A stretch of DNA of 45,695 nt from JADHUC01 sp964617665 (GTDB taxonomy: Bacteria; Planctomycetota; Planctomycetia; Pirellulales; Pirellulaceae). Below are positions 9,220 through 17,750 of this stretch, one piece after another. Positions within the stretch are counted from its first letter, which is position 1, and every line of letters begins with the position of its first letter. The notes beneath the pieces were generated by a model. That model saw only the letters and a program-made list of their open reading frames with translations, made no database searches and was not told the DNA's origin. The position numbers and the translations under genes are program-made. The stretch covers positions 1-45,695 of the forward strand of contig CAZUAH010000042.1 in the NCBI GenBank assembly GCA_964617665.1. Reading direction: 5' to 3'.

Positions 9220-11283
9220 TTACTCCATCAGGGCACGGATGTGAGCTTCCACCGACACGGCGAGTCCCTCCAAGCTGTAGCCGCCTTCGAGAACCGAAAC
9301 CAGTCGGCCCCCGGCACACTTTTCGGCGATCTCCATGACCACTCGCGTCATCCGCGCGTATCCGTCGGCGGTAACGTCCATGCCGCCCAGAGGATCAAGC
9401 TCGTGCGCGTCGAACCCGGCGGATACCAACACAAAATCGGGATCGAAATCAGTTGCAGCGGGGCAGAGCTTCTCCTCGATGGCACCGACGAATTCGCGAT
9501 CCCCTGAGCCCGCCCCCAGAGGAACGTTGACCGTGTAGCCAAGTCCTTTTTCCGATCCCTTTTGGTCGGCACTGCCGCTACCCGGGTAGAACGGAAAGCG
9601 ATGGACGCTGAAGTAAAGCACGGTTGGATCGTCGTAGAATATGTCCTGCGTCCCGTTGCCATGGTGGACGTCCCAGTCGACGATCAGGACCTTGGACAAC
9701 TTGTGCTTCTTCTGAATGTACCGCGCGGCGATGGCCACGTTGTTGAACAAGCAAAAGCCCATGGCACGATTCGGCAACGCATGGTGACCTGGCGGCCGGA
9801 CAGCACAAAAGGCGTTCCGGACTTTGCCTTCCATAACGGCGTCGACTGCCGCGAGCAACCCACCGACAGCTGCGACAGCCGTTTCGTGGGAGTCCTCGCA
9901 TGCAGGCGCATCCATTGTATCGACATAGCCGAGGCCTTCTTCGCAATGCTGCTTCACTCGATCGACGTAATCGGGCTTGTGCACCGAGGTAAGCCACTCG
10001 TTGGCCGCCAGTCGGGGATCGATCTTCGTGAGCTGCGAAAGGAGTTCCTTTTCCTTAAGTCTCGCAACAATTGCCTCCAGTCGCGCGGGGCGCTCCGGGT
10101 GGCCCGCGCCCGTCTTGTGCCGCAGGTAGATGTCGTCGTATAGGAAGCCCGTCGCGGCTTTGGAAGCAGCCTTCGGTTCGGCTTCGTTCACGGGATGTTC
10201 CGCCGGTTCGCTGTTTTGCTCTTCTTCGTTCATTGTCTTCTCCGTTGGCGCCTTTCTTACGCATCGAAAGCCGACGGCATCCTGAGCGAAGCAGGCGTCG
10301 GCAAAACCGGCGTCCTCGCCCACTCGCCTCGCGGACCGGCATGCAGCGGCGCTGCAATTCCATGCGCCGCCTCGGAGCACGAGCTGTTCGCCTTCCAGCG
10401 GCCCGCGAGGGTTGTCTTCGGAACTCTCGTGGTAGGATTTCTCGCTGTAAATGTCGTTGCACCACTCGGCCACGTTCCCGTGCATGTCGAACAATCCCCA
10501 CGCGTTGGGCTTCTTCCGGCCGACGGGATGCGTCTTCTTGGCCGAGTTATCGGCGTACCATGCGTGTTGTTTCAACGAACGTGGATCCGAGCCGAAATGA
10601 TACTCTGTGTCCGAGCCGGCGCGGCAGGCGTATTCCCATTCCGCCTCGGTCGGCAGCCGGTATCCGTTAGCCTCGAAATTGCACTCGCCCGTCTCCGAGT
10701 AGCACGACTCTAAGCCTTCTTCGATAGATCGCTGGTTGCAGTATAGCGCCGCGATATCCCAACCGATCATTTCCACAGGGAGGTCCGGTCCTTTGAAATG
10801 CGAAGGGCTGCTGCTGAGGAAAGGACTCCCGCGAGCCAACTCCGCACAGTGCTCCTGCGTCATCTCATATCGGTCCATCAAGAAAGCGTCAATCTGGACT
10901 TCATGAACGGGTGCCTCGTCAGGCTCGCCGCGAGTGCTTCCCATTTTGAACCGCCCAGCAGGAATCAGTACCATCTCGATGCCGCTGTCGGTGTTGATCA
11001 CTTCCGGAGTCTGAGGTGCCCCATCAGGTGCGCCAGCATCGGTTTCGACACGTTCAACCGGCCGACAGGAGACGCCAGCAACGGCCGCGAGCACTAACAA
11101 CGCAAATGTCCGGCGGCCAGTCGATCCGGGCCATTGAATTGCCCGAAGGCTACGGGCAAACACTCTTGTAGCGGCTTCAAAACCGGGAGGGCGAGGCTCC
11201 CGCCGAGCCGAAATAACGGGAAGACACGGCTCAGCAGGAGCTTCGCCCTCCCGAGAATCAGTTTTGAAATGCCTTCTTCTCAT
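9220..11283 (-). CDS. Fusion of formylglycine-generating-enzyme domain and histone-deacetylase-family domain
   Basis: 687 residues in one uninterrupted frame. After a leader with a hydrophobic segment (about 60-73, AAVAGVSC, possible lipoprotein or signal peptide), residues about 95-345 are an FGE-sulfatase/SUMF1 domain (MVLIPAGRFKMGS, RLPTEAEWEYACR, GLFDMHGNVAEW, LRGGAWNC). The CxxxxC pair expected at the FGE active site is present (Cys310, Cys315). Residues about 376-687 are a class II HDAC/acetylpolyamine amidohydrolase domain with AVRPPGHHA, DWDVHHGNGTQD, SAGFDAHELDPLGG and LEGGY, keeping the zinc ligands. An internal ATG at 10233 with GGAG upstream could also start a free HDAC. The 5' end is unclear: the ATG at 11283 overlaps the previous stop (ATGA), but the first 40 codons run through a repeat element; GTG at 11163 is an alternative. 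Confidence 0.85.
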   Translation of the reverse strand: MRRRHFKTDSREGEAPAEPCLPVISARREPRPPGFEAATRVFARSLRAIQWPGSTGRRTFALLVLAAVAGVSCRPVERVETDAGAPDGAPQTPEVINTDSGIEMVLIPAGRFKMGSTRGEPDEAPVHEVQIDAFLMDRYEMTQEHCAELARGSPFLSSSPSHFKGPDLPVEMIGWDIAALYCNQRSIEEGLESCYSETGECNFEANGYRLPTEAEWEYACRAGSDTEYHFGSDPRSLKQHAWYADNSAKKTHPVGRKKPNAWGLFDMHGNVAEWCNDIYSEKSYHESSEDNPRGPLEGEQLVLRGGAWNCSAAACRSARRVGEDAGFADACFAQDAVGFRCVRKAPTEKTMNEEEQNSEPAEHPVNEAEPKAASKAATGFLYDDIYLRHKTGAGHPERPARLEAIVARLKEKELLSQLTKIDPRLAANEWLTSVHKPDYVDRVKQHCEEGLGYVDTMDAPACEDSHETAVAAVGGLLAAVDAVMEGKVRNAFCAVRPPGHHALPNRAMGFCLFNNVAIAARYIQKKHKLSKVLIVDWDVHHGNGTQDIFYDDPTVLYFSVHRFPFYPGSGSADQKGSEKGLGYTVNVPLGAGSGDREFVGAIEEKLCPAATDFDPDFVLVSAGFDAHELDPLGGMDVTADGYARMTRVVMEIAEKCAGGRLVSVLEGGYSLEGLAVSVEAHIRALME
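11184..11253. repeat. Imperfect inverted repeat of planctomycete REGEAPAEP type
   Basis: Two 26-nt arms (11184-11209 and 11228-11253) are inverted copies with about 22 matching positions, separated by 18 nt. Read on the minus strand within the FGE-HDAC gene the right arm encodes REGEAPAEP, a peptide that I associate with dispersed REP-like elements of planctomycetes. It has either inserted into the 5' end of the coding region or marks non-coding leader. Confidence 0.7.
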
Positions 11284-12293
11284 TGTTTCTTATTCCTAAC
11301 AGGCACCCAATCCGGTTCTTTGTTGCAGTTGCCATCGGTGGTGATCGCTACCCAACGATTGACGGCTGTCACATCGGCCACACAGACGTTCCAGCCTTCG
11401 GCCCTGATGCCTACGCCTTCCGGAGCTTGGCCCAATCGCTTGGTCGCCGGACCGCGGGTAAACACGACATGTTTTTCCTTTGAGTCCGGAGGCCAGTCGA
11501 TATGGTACACCTTGGTCGGTTTGGCGCTGGTTACCACATCACGTCCGCCCGAGACCACGGGTTGCGGGCCTGTCAAATCCAAATCAGCTACGCGCAGAGC
11601 CCAGTCGGACGGCGTCCAGCCAATTCGTTTTCCGTCGGGACTGACCTCGGGACGGCATCCGGGGATGCCCAGATTGAACACGCTGGATCCGTCGGCTTCG
11701 ATGCCTACGATGGCGTGTCGATATCCCATACCGCCGTGTATCGTGCTGACGAACCACTTGCCGCACGGCGACCAGCACGCCCCGAACAGGTGACAGATCT
11801 CTTTGTTGGGGTGCTGCTGGTGTTGGCCGCTTGCGAGATCGTAGACGAAAAGTCCTCGGGTCGCGATCGATGAGTAGGTGAAGTCGTCAGACTCCCCTTT
11901 CAGATAGGCGATCGCCGTGCCATCAGCGTTCCAGAACGATTGCCGAGCGTTCCTGGCCACCAGCTTGCGGTCGCTGCCATCGACGTTCATGTAATAGACG
12001 CTGCGCACCCGTGATGTACCCTGGCCTTCGTCCGCCACAAAGCAGATCTTGCTACCGTCAGGTGACGCGTGAGGGTACAGTTCGTCCACGTCCGTCGTGT
12101 TGGTCAGATTGACCGGATCAGAGCCATCGGCGTTCACCAGGATCAACTCCCAGTTGTTCTCCCGATACGTCTCGTAGACGATCTTGTGATGAACGTGTTT
12201 CAACTCCTCAAGAAGCTCCGCGTCCGATCCGAATGCGATTGGCGACCCAATTGCAGTCAGCAGGACTACGAGGCTTGGCGTCAGCCAATTCAT
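11280..12293 (-). CDS. Secreted TolB-like (PD40) beta-propeller protein, copy 2 of a tandem pair
   Basis: 337 residues from the ATG at 12293, which gives a proper signal peptide (MNWLTPSLVVLLTAIGSPIAFG). The frame is open to an ATG at 12422, 6 bp after the previous stop, but that start would bury the signal sequence. Propeller blades are visible: ILVNADGSDPVNLT, ASPDGSKICFVADEGQG, YYMNVDGSDRKLV, WSPCGKWFVSTIHGG, VSPDGKRIGWT. It ends TTDGNCNKEPDWVPVR, like its neighbour. These resemble periplasmic TolB-type and oligogalacturonate-lyase-like propellers; no catalytic residues are evident. It is very similar throughout to the next gene upstream and probably arose by duplication. Its stop overlaps the FGE-HDAC ATG. 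Confidence 0.8.
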   Translation of the reverse strand: MNWLTPSLVVLLTAIGSPIAFGSDAELLEELKHVHHKIVYETYRENNWELILVNADGSDPVNLTNTTDVDELYPHASPDGSKICFVADEGQGTSRVRSVYYMNVDGSDRKLVARNARQSFWNADGTAIAYLKGESDDFTYSSIATRGLFVYDLASGQHQQHPNKEICHLFGACWSPCGKWFVSTIHGGMGYRHAIVGIEADGSSVFNLGIPGCRPEVSPDGKRIGWTPSDWALRVADLDLTGPQPVVSGGRDVVTSAKPTKVYHIDWPPDSKEKHVVFTRGPATKRLGQAPEGVGIRAEGWNVCVADVTAVNRWVAITTDGNCNKEPDWVPVRNKKQ

Positions 12294-12428
12294 TCGTTGC
12301 CGTCCCGAATTCGTTGGGAAAGAAAGAAGGCCCCCCAGCGAATTCAGGGCGGCAACCAATTTGCCGTCATCGACAATTCCGTGTCGCTGCAGATTTCCCA
12401 TGGGCCTAAGGCAGCCGCTCATCGTTTC

Positions 12429-13448
12429 TCACTTCCTCACAGGCACCCAGTCCGGCTCTTTGTTGCAGTTGCCGTCGGTCGTCAGCCGCAGGAACCGGTT
12501 CATTCCGGCGGCATCGGCAACGTAGATGTCCCAGCCCTCGGCTCGTACGCCCACGATCTCCGGTATTCGTCCCATGCGTTTCGCCGCCGGGCCTCGGCTG
12601 TACGTGACGTATTTACCGCACGGCGACCAGTCGATGTGGTAGATTTTCATTGGCTTGTCGCTGGTCACTACGTCGCGCGCGTTGGTGACTTTGGGCTTCG
12701 GGCCGCTGAAATCGAGATCGCCGATCCGCAAGGCCCAATCACTGGGCCCCCAGGCGATCTTGGTGCCATCCGGACTTATGTCAGGTCTGCATCCTGGAAT
12801 ATCGAGACTGTAAACCTCCATTCCGTCCACCGGAATGGCCAACATCCCGTGACGGAATCCCATGCCTGCATGAACCGTGGCCACGAACCATTTGCCGTCG
12901 GGAGACCAGCACAAATTGTACAGATGATGGATCTCCTTGTTGGGATGCTCCTCGTGGCGGCCCGATGCCAAGTCGTAGACGACGATTCCTTTGGTGGCGT
13001 AGTCTGTGTAGGTGAACTCGTCGGATTCTCCTTTCAGATAGGCGATTGCCGTTCCATCGGCTTTCCAGCAAGGTTGTCGCGCGTTCTTGGCCACCAGTGT
13101 GCGATCGCTGCCGTCGATGTTCATGTAGTACACGTTGCGGATCATCGACGCCCCCTCGCCTTCGTCCGACACGAAACAGATCTTTGTGCCGTCGGGCGAA
13201 ACGTGAGGATACAACTCATGTTGGTCTGGCGTACGCGTCAGATTAACCGACTCCGAACCGTCAGCATTGACCACGCGCAGTTCCCAGTTGTCATCTTGCC
13301 AGCTCTCGCAAACGATCTTGTGCGGGACATCGCACAACCGTTTGGACAACTCTTCGGCCGCTGCGGCGGAATCGAAACCAAGAAAGGATGCCGCAGCCAA
13401 TACTGTCATCAGTGTGGCCGCAACGACGCCATATCCTTTTGTTGTCAC
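12429..13448 (-). CDS. Secreted TolB-like (PD40) beta-propeller protein, copy 1 of a tandem pair
   Basis: 339 residues from the GTG at 13448. GGGAG lies 9 nt upstream and a signal peptide follows at once (VTTKGYGVVAATLMTVLAAA). The longer frame to 13805 would overlap the neighbouring FG-GAP gene by about 100 bp and gives a low-complexity basic N-terminus, so I reject it. Blades match those of the paralogue: VVNADGSESVNLT, VSPDGTKICFVSDEGEG, YYMNIDGSDRTLVAKNARQ, WSPDGKWFVATVHAG. Function is unknown; a periplasmic sensor, scaffold or carbohydrate-active role is possible. A 253-bp gap separates it from the gene upstream, so it may have its own promoter. Confidence 0.85.
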   Translation of the reverse strand: MTTKGYGVVAATLMTVLAAASFLGFDSAAAAEELSKRLCDVPHKIVCESWQDDNWELRVVNADGSESVNLTRTPDQHELYPHVSPDGTKICFVSDEGEGASMIRNVYYMNIDGSDRTLVAKNARQPCWKADGTAIAYLKGESDEFTYTDYATKGIVVYDLASGRHEEHPNKEIHHLYNLCWSPDGKWFVATVHAGMGFRHGMLAIPVDGMEVYSLDIPGCRPDISPDGTKIAWGPSDWALRIGDLDFSGPKPKVTNARDVVTSDKPMKIYHIDWSPCGKYVTYSRGPAAKRMGRIPEIVGVRAEGWDIYVADAAGMNRFLRLTTDGNCNKEPDWVPVRK

Positions 13449-13701
13449 TTCTTTGCTCTCCCGATCAAGATGTCTCGAGCGAATCCACAAACACGTGTTG
13501 CGGCGAATATTGTAACAGCCAACGAATCCACAAGCTATCATCGGCCGAGATACTTGCGCGGCCGACTGTGACGGTCCTGGCGGGGGAATTCGCGTGGACT
13601 CGCACGAATTCCAGGCACAAGGTCCACGTGCGCGAGCGGTCTCATTTGATCGCGTGTCGCGGTAGGTTGCGGTGTAAGCCACACCTCGACGGAATTTCCG
13701 C

Positions 13702-14904
13702 TCAACCGGACTTTGGCTGTTTGCGCAGGAAGACCCAGACTCGACCGTGGTGTTGCGTGCCCGGTTCCAAGGCTTGCTCTTCTCGATGATGGCTGTTTCG
13801 GACATCGTTTAGCCACCGCAACCGTTCGCGGAGCGTCTTGAGATCCCGGCCGTGCTGCTCACGCAGTCCAGCGTCCGACGGCTCAGGCGTTTGAAGCGCT
13901 TGACGATATTCACGAAACACGATGGCCCAGGATCTCAGCAGTTCTGCCTGCTGGAGACGGGATTCCTCTCGCCATTCGATTTCTTCCTCGCTGAGCTGCT
14001 TCTCGAACTTGTCGCCACAATCGCCGAGCACGATGTCAAGCTGGCCGTTACCATTCCAATCGGTAAGACAGATCTTCGCGCAGACGCCTCGCTGGCTTCC
14101 TTCTTTGGGCGGCGGGACGAGTGTCTCTGCGGCAGCAAGTTCCGGTCTTTGGGACGTGCCTACGTTCCGATACCAGAGGACACTGCCGTTGCCGACTCCA
14201 ACAACCAAGTCCGGTCTGTCATCGCTGTCCCAATCGGCCGCAGCCGGTCCTGGCGTGCGGTCCGGAAGTTCGATCGTCTCGCCGGCGGCCGACAGTTGCT
14301 CGGGTTCTCCGAAGGAATACTGCTTGGCCCCGCCGTTGTTGCGTACCAGGTAGACGCGTCCGTCTCCACCACCCATCAGCAGGTCGAGATCGCCGTCCGA
14401 ATCCCAATCGGTGGCATGGACGGATGCCCACCCGACGGGATCGATGGATTCTCCCGTGGCATCCTCGATAACTTGGCCCGGTGCGAACTTCCCCTTACCC
14501 AGACCTCGGAAAAGGAAGATCTTCCGATACGACGAACCTGATATGACGTCAATCAGTCCGTCCCCGTCCAGGTCCACAACATGTGGACCGAAACCAATGC
14601 ATCACCCCACCGGGACGCGACCGTCAGCCACGCCGTCCTGGAAGACGAAATAGTCCTCGAACCTGGGTTTGGCGTTCGTGCCGACGTTTCGGTAGATGCG
14701 CAGTCTCCCTTGGTAAAATTCACCAACGAGCAGGTCGCTTACGCCGTCCCCGTCGAAGTCTGCTACGCACGGTGCGGCATGGCCAAGATGCTCGACATCC
14801 AGCGGACGGCCTGCGACACGCACCGGAATCGGTTTCTCCAATTCGGACGAGATGCCGTCGACAGCGAACGCTAACACAGCCCAAACTGCAAACAGAACTC
14901 TCAT
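13702..14904 (-). CDS. Secreted FG-GAP/VCBS-repeat protein with in-frame TGA: candidate selenoprotein
   Basis: 401 codons when the TGA at 14602-14604 is read through: 100 residues before it and 299 after, in the same frame. A signal peptide (MRVLFAVWAVLAFAVDG) is followed by repeated calcium-binding-like FG-GAP loops on both sides of the TGA: DFDGDGVSDLLVG, DLDGDGLIDVISG, DWDSDGDLDLLMG, DWDSDDRPDLVVG, DWNGNGQLDIVLG. The TGA falls in VPVG-TGA-CIGFGPHVVDLDGDG, where from memory homologues often carry a Cys-Cys pair (unverified), so Sec would replace the first Cys. A perfect 8-bp hairpin starts 12 nt after the TGA (separate entry). No frameshift is present. The C-terminal part is a charged helical tail. 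Nonsense mutation remains the main alternative. A WD40 gene lies 10 bp upstream. Confidence 0.65.
14571..14604 (-). other. Candidate bacterial SECIS element (UGA plus downstream hairpin)
   Basis: On the minus strand UGA (14604-14602) is followed by a 12-nt spacer and then GGUCCACA-UGU-UGUGGACC (14589-14571), a perfect 8-bp stem with a 3-nt loop whose second base is G. The UGA-to-loop distance is 20 nt. Known bacterial SECIS elements lie immediately 3' of the UGA, with 11 nt to the upper stem in E. coli fdhF and a G in the first two loop bases, so geometry agrees. The bulged U of the E. coli element is not obvious here. Confidence 0.55.
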
Positions 14905-14914
14905 TGAACCGTCT

Positions 14915-17008
14915 CTATTTCAAAGTCTTGTACGCATCTGAAACATCCCACACGAGCGCCGTTCCGCGGCTGCTGCCAGTGACGAGCCTCTTGCCATCCG
15001 GCGAAAAAGTCAAGGACGAAATGCCGTTGTACGGCAACGGAAAACGCTGCAATTCACTTCCGCTGTGCAGATCAACGAGTACGATTGCTCGGTCAGCGTG
15101 ACCGCGGAACCCCACCCAGCTAAGCGGGCCGCGGGCCAGAATCCGGCCGTCCGGCGAGATCGCCACGCGACTACCGAACGTATTCGGCAAACTCAGATCG
15201 CTAAGTTGCTCACCTGTGACAAGATTCCATCTGGCAAACATGCCCTCACTGCGGCAGCTCACCACGGCCATTGTGCGGTCAGCATCAAACGCGATCGAAA
15301 CTGCGCGACGCTTCGACCAGACAATCTTTCGTTTTTCCTTCCCGGTTTCGACGTGCCATTCGCGAAAAGTGCCGTCTTCGCAGCCAGACAAGATGGTTTT
15401 GTCATCGGCCGAGAAAGCCAAGGGCATGATCCGATCCTTGTGTCCAGCCAATTCTTTGATCACTTTGCCGGACGATGTCTCAATCAGTTGGACGACATTG
15501 TCTTCCGGTTTCCCTGCCTCCCGGTGAAGGTCCCATAAGGCGGCTGCCACCATCCGGCCGTCGTGGGACGCGGCAAACGTCGACACGGGCCGGGGAAAGG
15601 ATAGCTTGCGAAGCAGTTTGCCGCTTTGCGTATCCAGGAATACCATCACGCCAGCGTAGTACGCCGGAGGCTCGGGAGGGCCCCAACCGCTTGCGATACA
15701 CACGTTCTCCTGCGGCAGAAACGCGGCAGACATAAACTGTGCACGAGCAAGCTCGTACTTGTGAAGATGCTCGCCATTGGTCGCATTCCACAGACGCACG
15801 GTACCATCGCCTCCCGCAGTTGCGATGAGTTTGCCATCGGTCGAGTATGACACGGAGATTACGTGGCTCATGTGCCCATCCGGGAACGAGACTAGCCGTT
15901 TGCCTGTGGTAGCATCCCACAATCGAACGGTGGCTCGGTACGTGGCCGCAGCTAACATGCTGCCGTCCGCCGAAACGGCCAGCACGTGCGACCCCTGGAT
16001 CGCCCCTCGCCACGGGAAGGCCCGCTCCAGTTTACGAGTTGCCACATCCCAGATTCGAATCTCTCGATGGGATGCACAGACGAGTCGGCGTCCATCTTTG
16101 GACAGTCGGATGACACATCTCCCCGAGCCAAGTTCATTCGCCTCCAATTCGCCAATTCGCTGACCGGTGGTCACATTCCAAATGCGAATCTCGCTTGTCG
16201 TCCGAGAGCCCCTTTTTTGCGATTCACCGTCAATCGCTTTGCGTTTGTGGCCGCCAGAATACAGCATCTTGCCGTCTGGCGCAAACGCCAGCGACTGCGC
16301 TCCGCGGCCCAGTTCCGGCTCGATCACCAACGGCGGTTCCCCCGTTTCCAAGTTCCAGATGCCGATCGTTCCGATGCCTTCCTTTTCCATGCCGGAAGCC
16401 AGCAGCTTGCCATCAGGCGAGAACGCGATGCACGGGAAACCTTGCTTGCCGATTTGGAGATCGAGCAGTGTGTCGCCGGAACGCGAATCCAATAGGCTGA
16501 TCGACCTATCCCCATATGCGGCGGCGATCATGTTGCTATCGGGCGAAAACGCCAACCGCTGGAGACGGCGACTCATGCCCGGACGTCCGGCATTCGCCGT
16601 CTGAAAGACCTGTTCACCCGTGGTGACACTCCACAAATGAATGGGGCCGCTGCTCCAATTGCTCCCCGCGGCAATCGTGGTGCCGTCCGGGGCGAAGGCG
16701 AATGCGCTGCAAAGTGCGCCGCCTTGCCGCACTTCTGGAATCGCTTGAACCTCCCGTCCCGTTACCACGTCCCAAAGGCGAAGTCTGTCGTGTCCTCCAG
16801 AAGCGAGGATTTTGCCGTCAGGCGAAAACTCGACGGCCTTTACCGCTTGAGCGTGTCGAAGCCGCACGGTGCCAAGGCGGAGAACAGCACCGGCTGGCGT
16901 ATCATCTCCGTACAGATCCTTCGCAGCGCCCGTCGAGCTTTGAGCGCTGCAAACGTCTGTCCCAGTCAGCAGGACAGCCAGGCCCACAAGGAACAAGGTC
17001 AATTTCAC
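14915..17008 (-). CDS. Secreted WD40-repeat protein
   Basis: 697 residues from the GTG at 17008, chosen because AAGGAG lies 8 nt upstream and a signal peptide starts there (VKLTLFLVGLAVLLTGTDVCSA). The ATG at 17119 would put 37 non-hydrophobic residues in front. About a dozen WD40 units follow, e.g. VEFSPDGKILASGGHDRLRLWD, LAFAPDGKMLYSGG, VSYSTDGKLIATAGGDGTVRLWN, LTFSPDGKRLVTGS, enough for two seven-bladed propellers. No kinase or other catalytic domain is attached, unlike many planctomycete WD40 proteins. It is 10 bp upstream of the candidate selenoprotein and probably co-transcribed with it. Role presumed to be protein-protein interaction in the periplasm. Confidence 0.85.
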   Translation of the reverse strand: MKLTLFLVGLAVLLTGTDVCSAQSSTGAAKDLYGDDTPAGAVLRLGTVRLRHAQAVKAVEFSPDGKILASGGHDRLRLWDVVTGREVQAIPEVRQGGALCSAFAFAPDGTTIAAGSNWSSGPIHLWSVTTGEQVFQTANAGRPGMSRRLQRLAFSPDSNMIAAAYGDRSISLLDSRSGDTLLDLQIGKQGFPCIAFSPDGKLLASGMEKEGIGTIGIWNLETGEPPLVIEPELGRGAQSLAFAPDGKMLYSGGHKRKAIDGESQKRGSRTTSEIRIWNVTTGQRIGELEANELGSGRCVIRLSKDGRRLVCASHREIRIWDVATRKLERAFPWRGAIQGSHVLAVSADGSMLAAATYRATVRLWDATTGKRLVSFPDGHMSHVISVSYSTDGKLIATAGGDGTVRLWNATNGEHLHKYELARAQFMSAAFLPQENVCIASGWGPPEPPAYYAGVMVFLDTQSGKLLRKLSFPRPVSTFAASHDGRMVAAALWDLHREAGKPEDNVVQLIETSSGKVIKELAGHKDRIMPLAFSADDKTILSGCEDGTFREWHVETGKEKRKIVWSKRRAVSIAFDADRTMAVVSCRSEGMFARWNLVTGEQLSDLSLPNTFGSRVAISPDGRILARGPLSWVGFRGHADRAIVLVDLHSGSELQRFPLPYNGISSLTFSPDGKRLVTGSSRGTALVWDVSDAYKTLK

Positions 17009-17501
17009 GGTCGCGACTCCTTCTGTATGATGGAACCCGATCGCTACCTTTTGGCCGCTGGCGGGAACGAACCTACGAAGAAGACAAGATAGGCCGATGT
17101 CTCGCCCTTCCCCCGCCATCGCAAAGACTCGCGGTCTTCACTGATCGTAACAAAGCCCCTCGCGATTCACAAGAATGACACTAGAGGCGATCCGGCGAGC
17201 GGACGAAGCGATTGGCGGTTTCTCGGCTGATTCTGCCGTCGTGACTGTCGGTCAGATCCACGTAGTCGATGCTTGTCTCGCTAATCAACTGAAATTGCCG
17301 CCGCCCGGGCGTGAATTGTTCCACCAACGCGAGACATCCAACCCCAATTGGCTCCTCGGACTGCTAATGGCCGGTCCGGTCTGTCGCGCAAAGAAAACTC
17401 CGAACTCACAGGCCAGCACGAAGGTCCATTGTCTCCACCTGCAAGTCGTGTGATAATGATGGAGGAATGATTGCACGCCACGCTTGAGAACGAGGGCGAC
17501 A
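17009..17501. other. 493-bp non-coding gap holding a degenerate pilT 3' fragment
   Basis: This lies between the WD40 gene and the HNH cassette. Apart from the pilT-like fragment at 17181-17238 I see no gene or RNA. On the minus strand the frame of that fragment stays open for about 60 codons upstream with unrelated sequence before meeting a TAG, which suggests a decayed gene. Confidence 0.6.
17181..17238 (-). pseudogene. Duplicated 3' end of pilT (fragment)
   Basis: Fifty-eight bases match the end of the intact pilT (18449-18506) at 53 positions, including the stop codon. Translation gives GRISRETANRFVRSPDRL* against GRISRETANRFVSSPDRL* in the intact gene. Similarity stops abruptly on both sides. 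Both copies are in the same orientation, so they form a direct repeat flanking the HNH cassette and the REP-like elements. Confidence 0.8.
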
Positions 17502-17750
17502 ATGTCAACAGTGGATAATCCTCCTGTCTACGACGAATTGCTCGATTTGCTGGCGGGGAGTGCCGATCCCGAGCAAGTCCTTGGTTTTCGGCTGTCCAGC
17601 AAAAAGCAGGCTCGGTTGGATGAGTTGCTTGAGAAGAACCGACAAGGGGCACTGTCTGAAGATGAGTCGGCGGAGTTGGATTCGTACGAGCACTTTGAGC
17701 ATGTTGTCCGTCTTCTCAAGGCTCGCTTATCCCTGAAACACCGATCATGA
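17502..17750 (+). CDS. Small acidic helical protein encoded with an HNH nuclease
   Basis: 82 residues from the ATG at 17502; the TTG at 17484 has no clear ribosome-binding site. The sequence (MSTVDNPPVYDELLDLLAGS, then FRLSSKKQARLDELLEKNR and LSEDESAELDSYEHFEHVV) is predicted almost wholly helical and acidic. The same small-protein/HNH pairing is, as far as I know, frequent in planctomycetes and cyanobacteria. The stop overlaps the HNH start by 4 bp, so the two are made together; the small protein could be an antitoxin-like inhibitor or a chaperone of the nuclease, but that is inference. Confidence 0.75.
   Translation: MSTVDNPPVYDELLDLLAGSADPEQVLGFRLSSKKQARLDELLEKNRQGALSEDESAELDSYEHFEHVVRLLKARLSLKHRS

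Noticed and set aside
12069..13571. 500-codon open frame on the plus strand
   Set aside because: Fully antisense to the two TolB-like genes, whose paired blade motifs and signal peptides are convincing. The long frame reflects the duplicated opposite strand.
17281..17652. 123-codon minus-strand frame overlapping the small acidic gene
   Set aside because: No ribosome-binding site or similarity; it conflicts with the better supported plus-strand pair.
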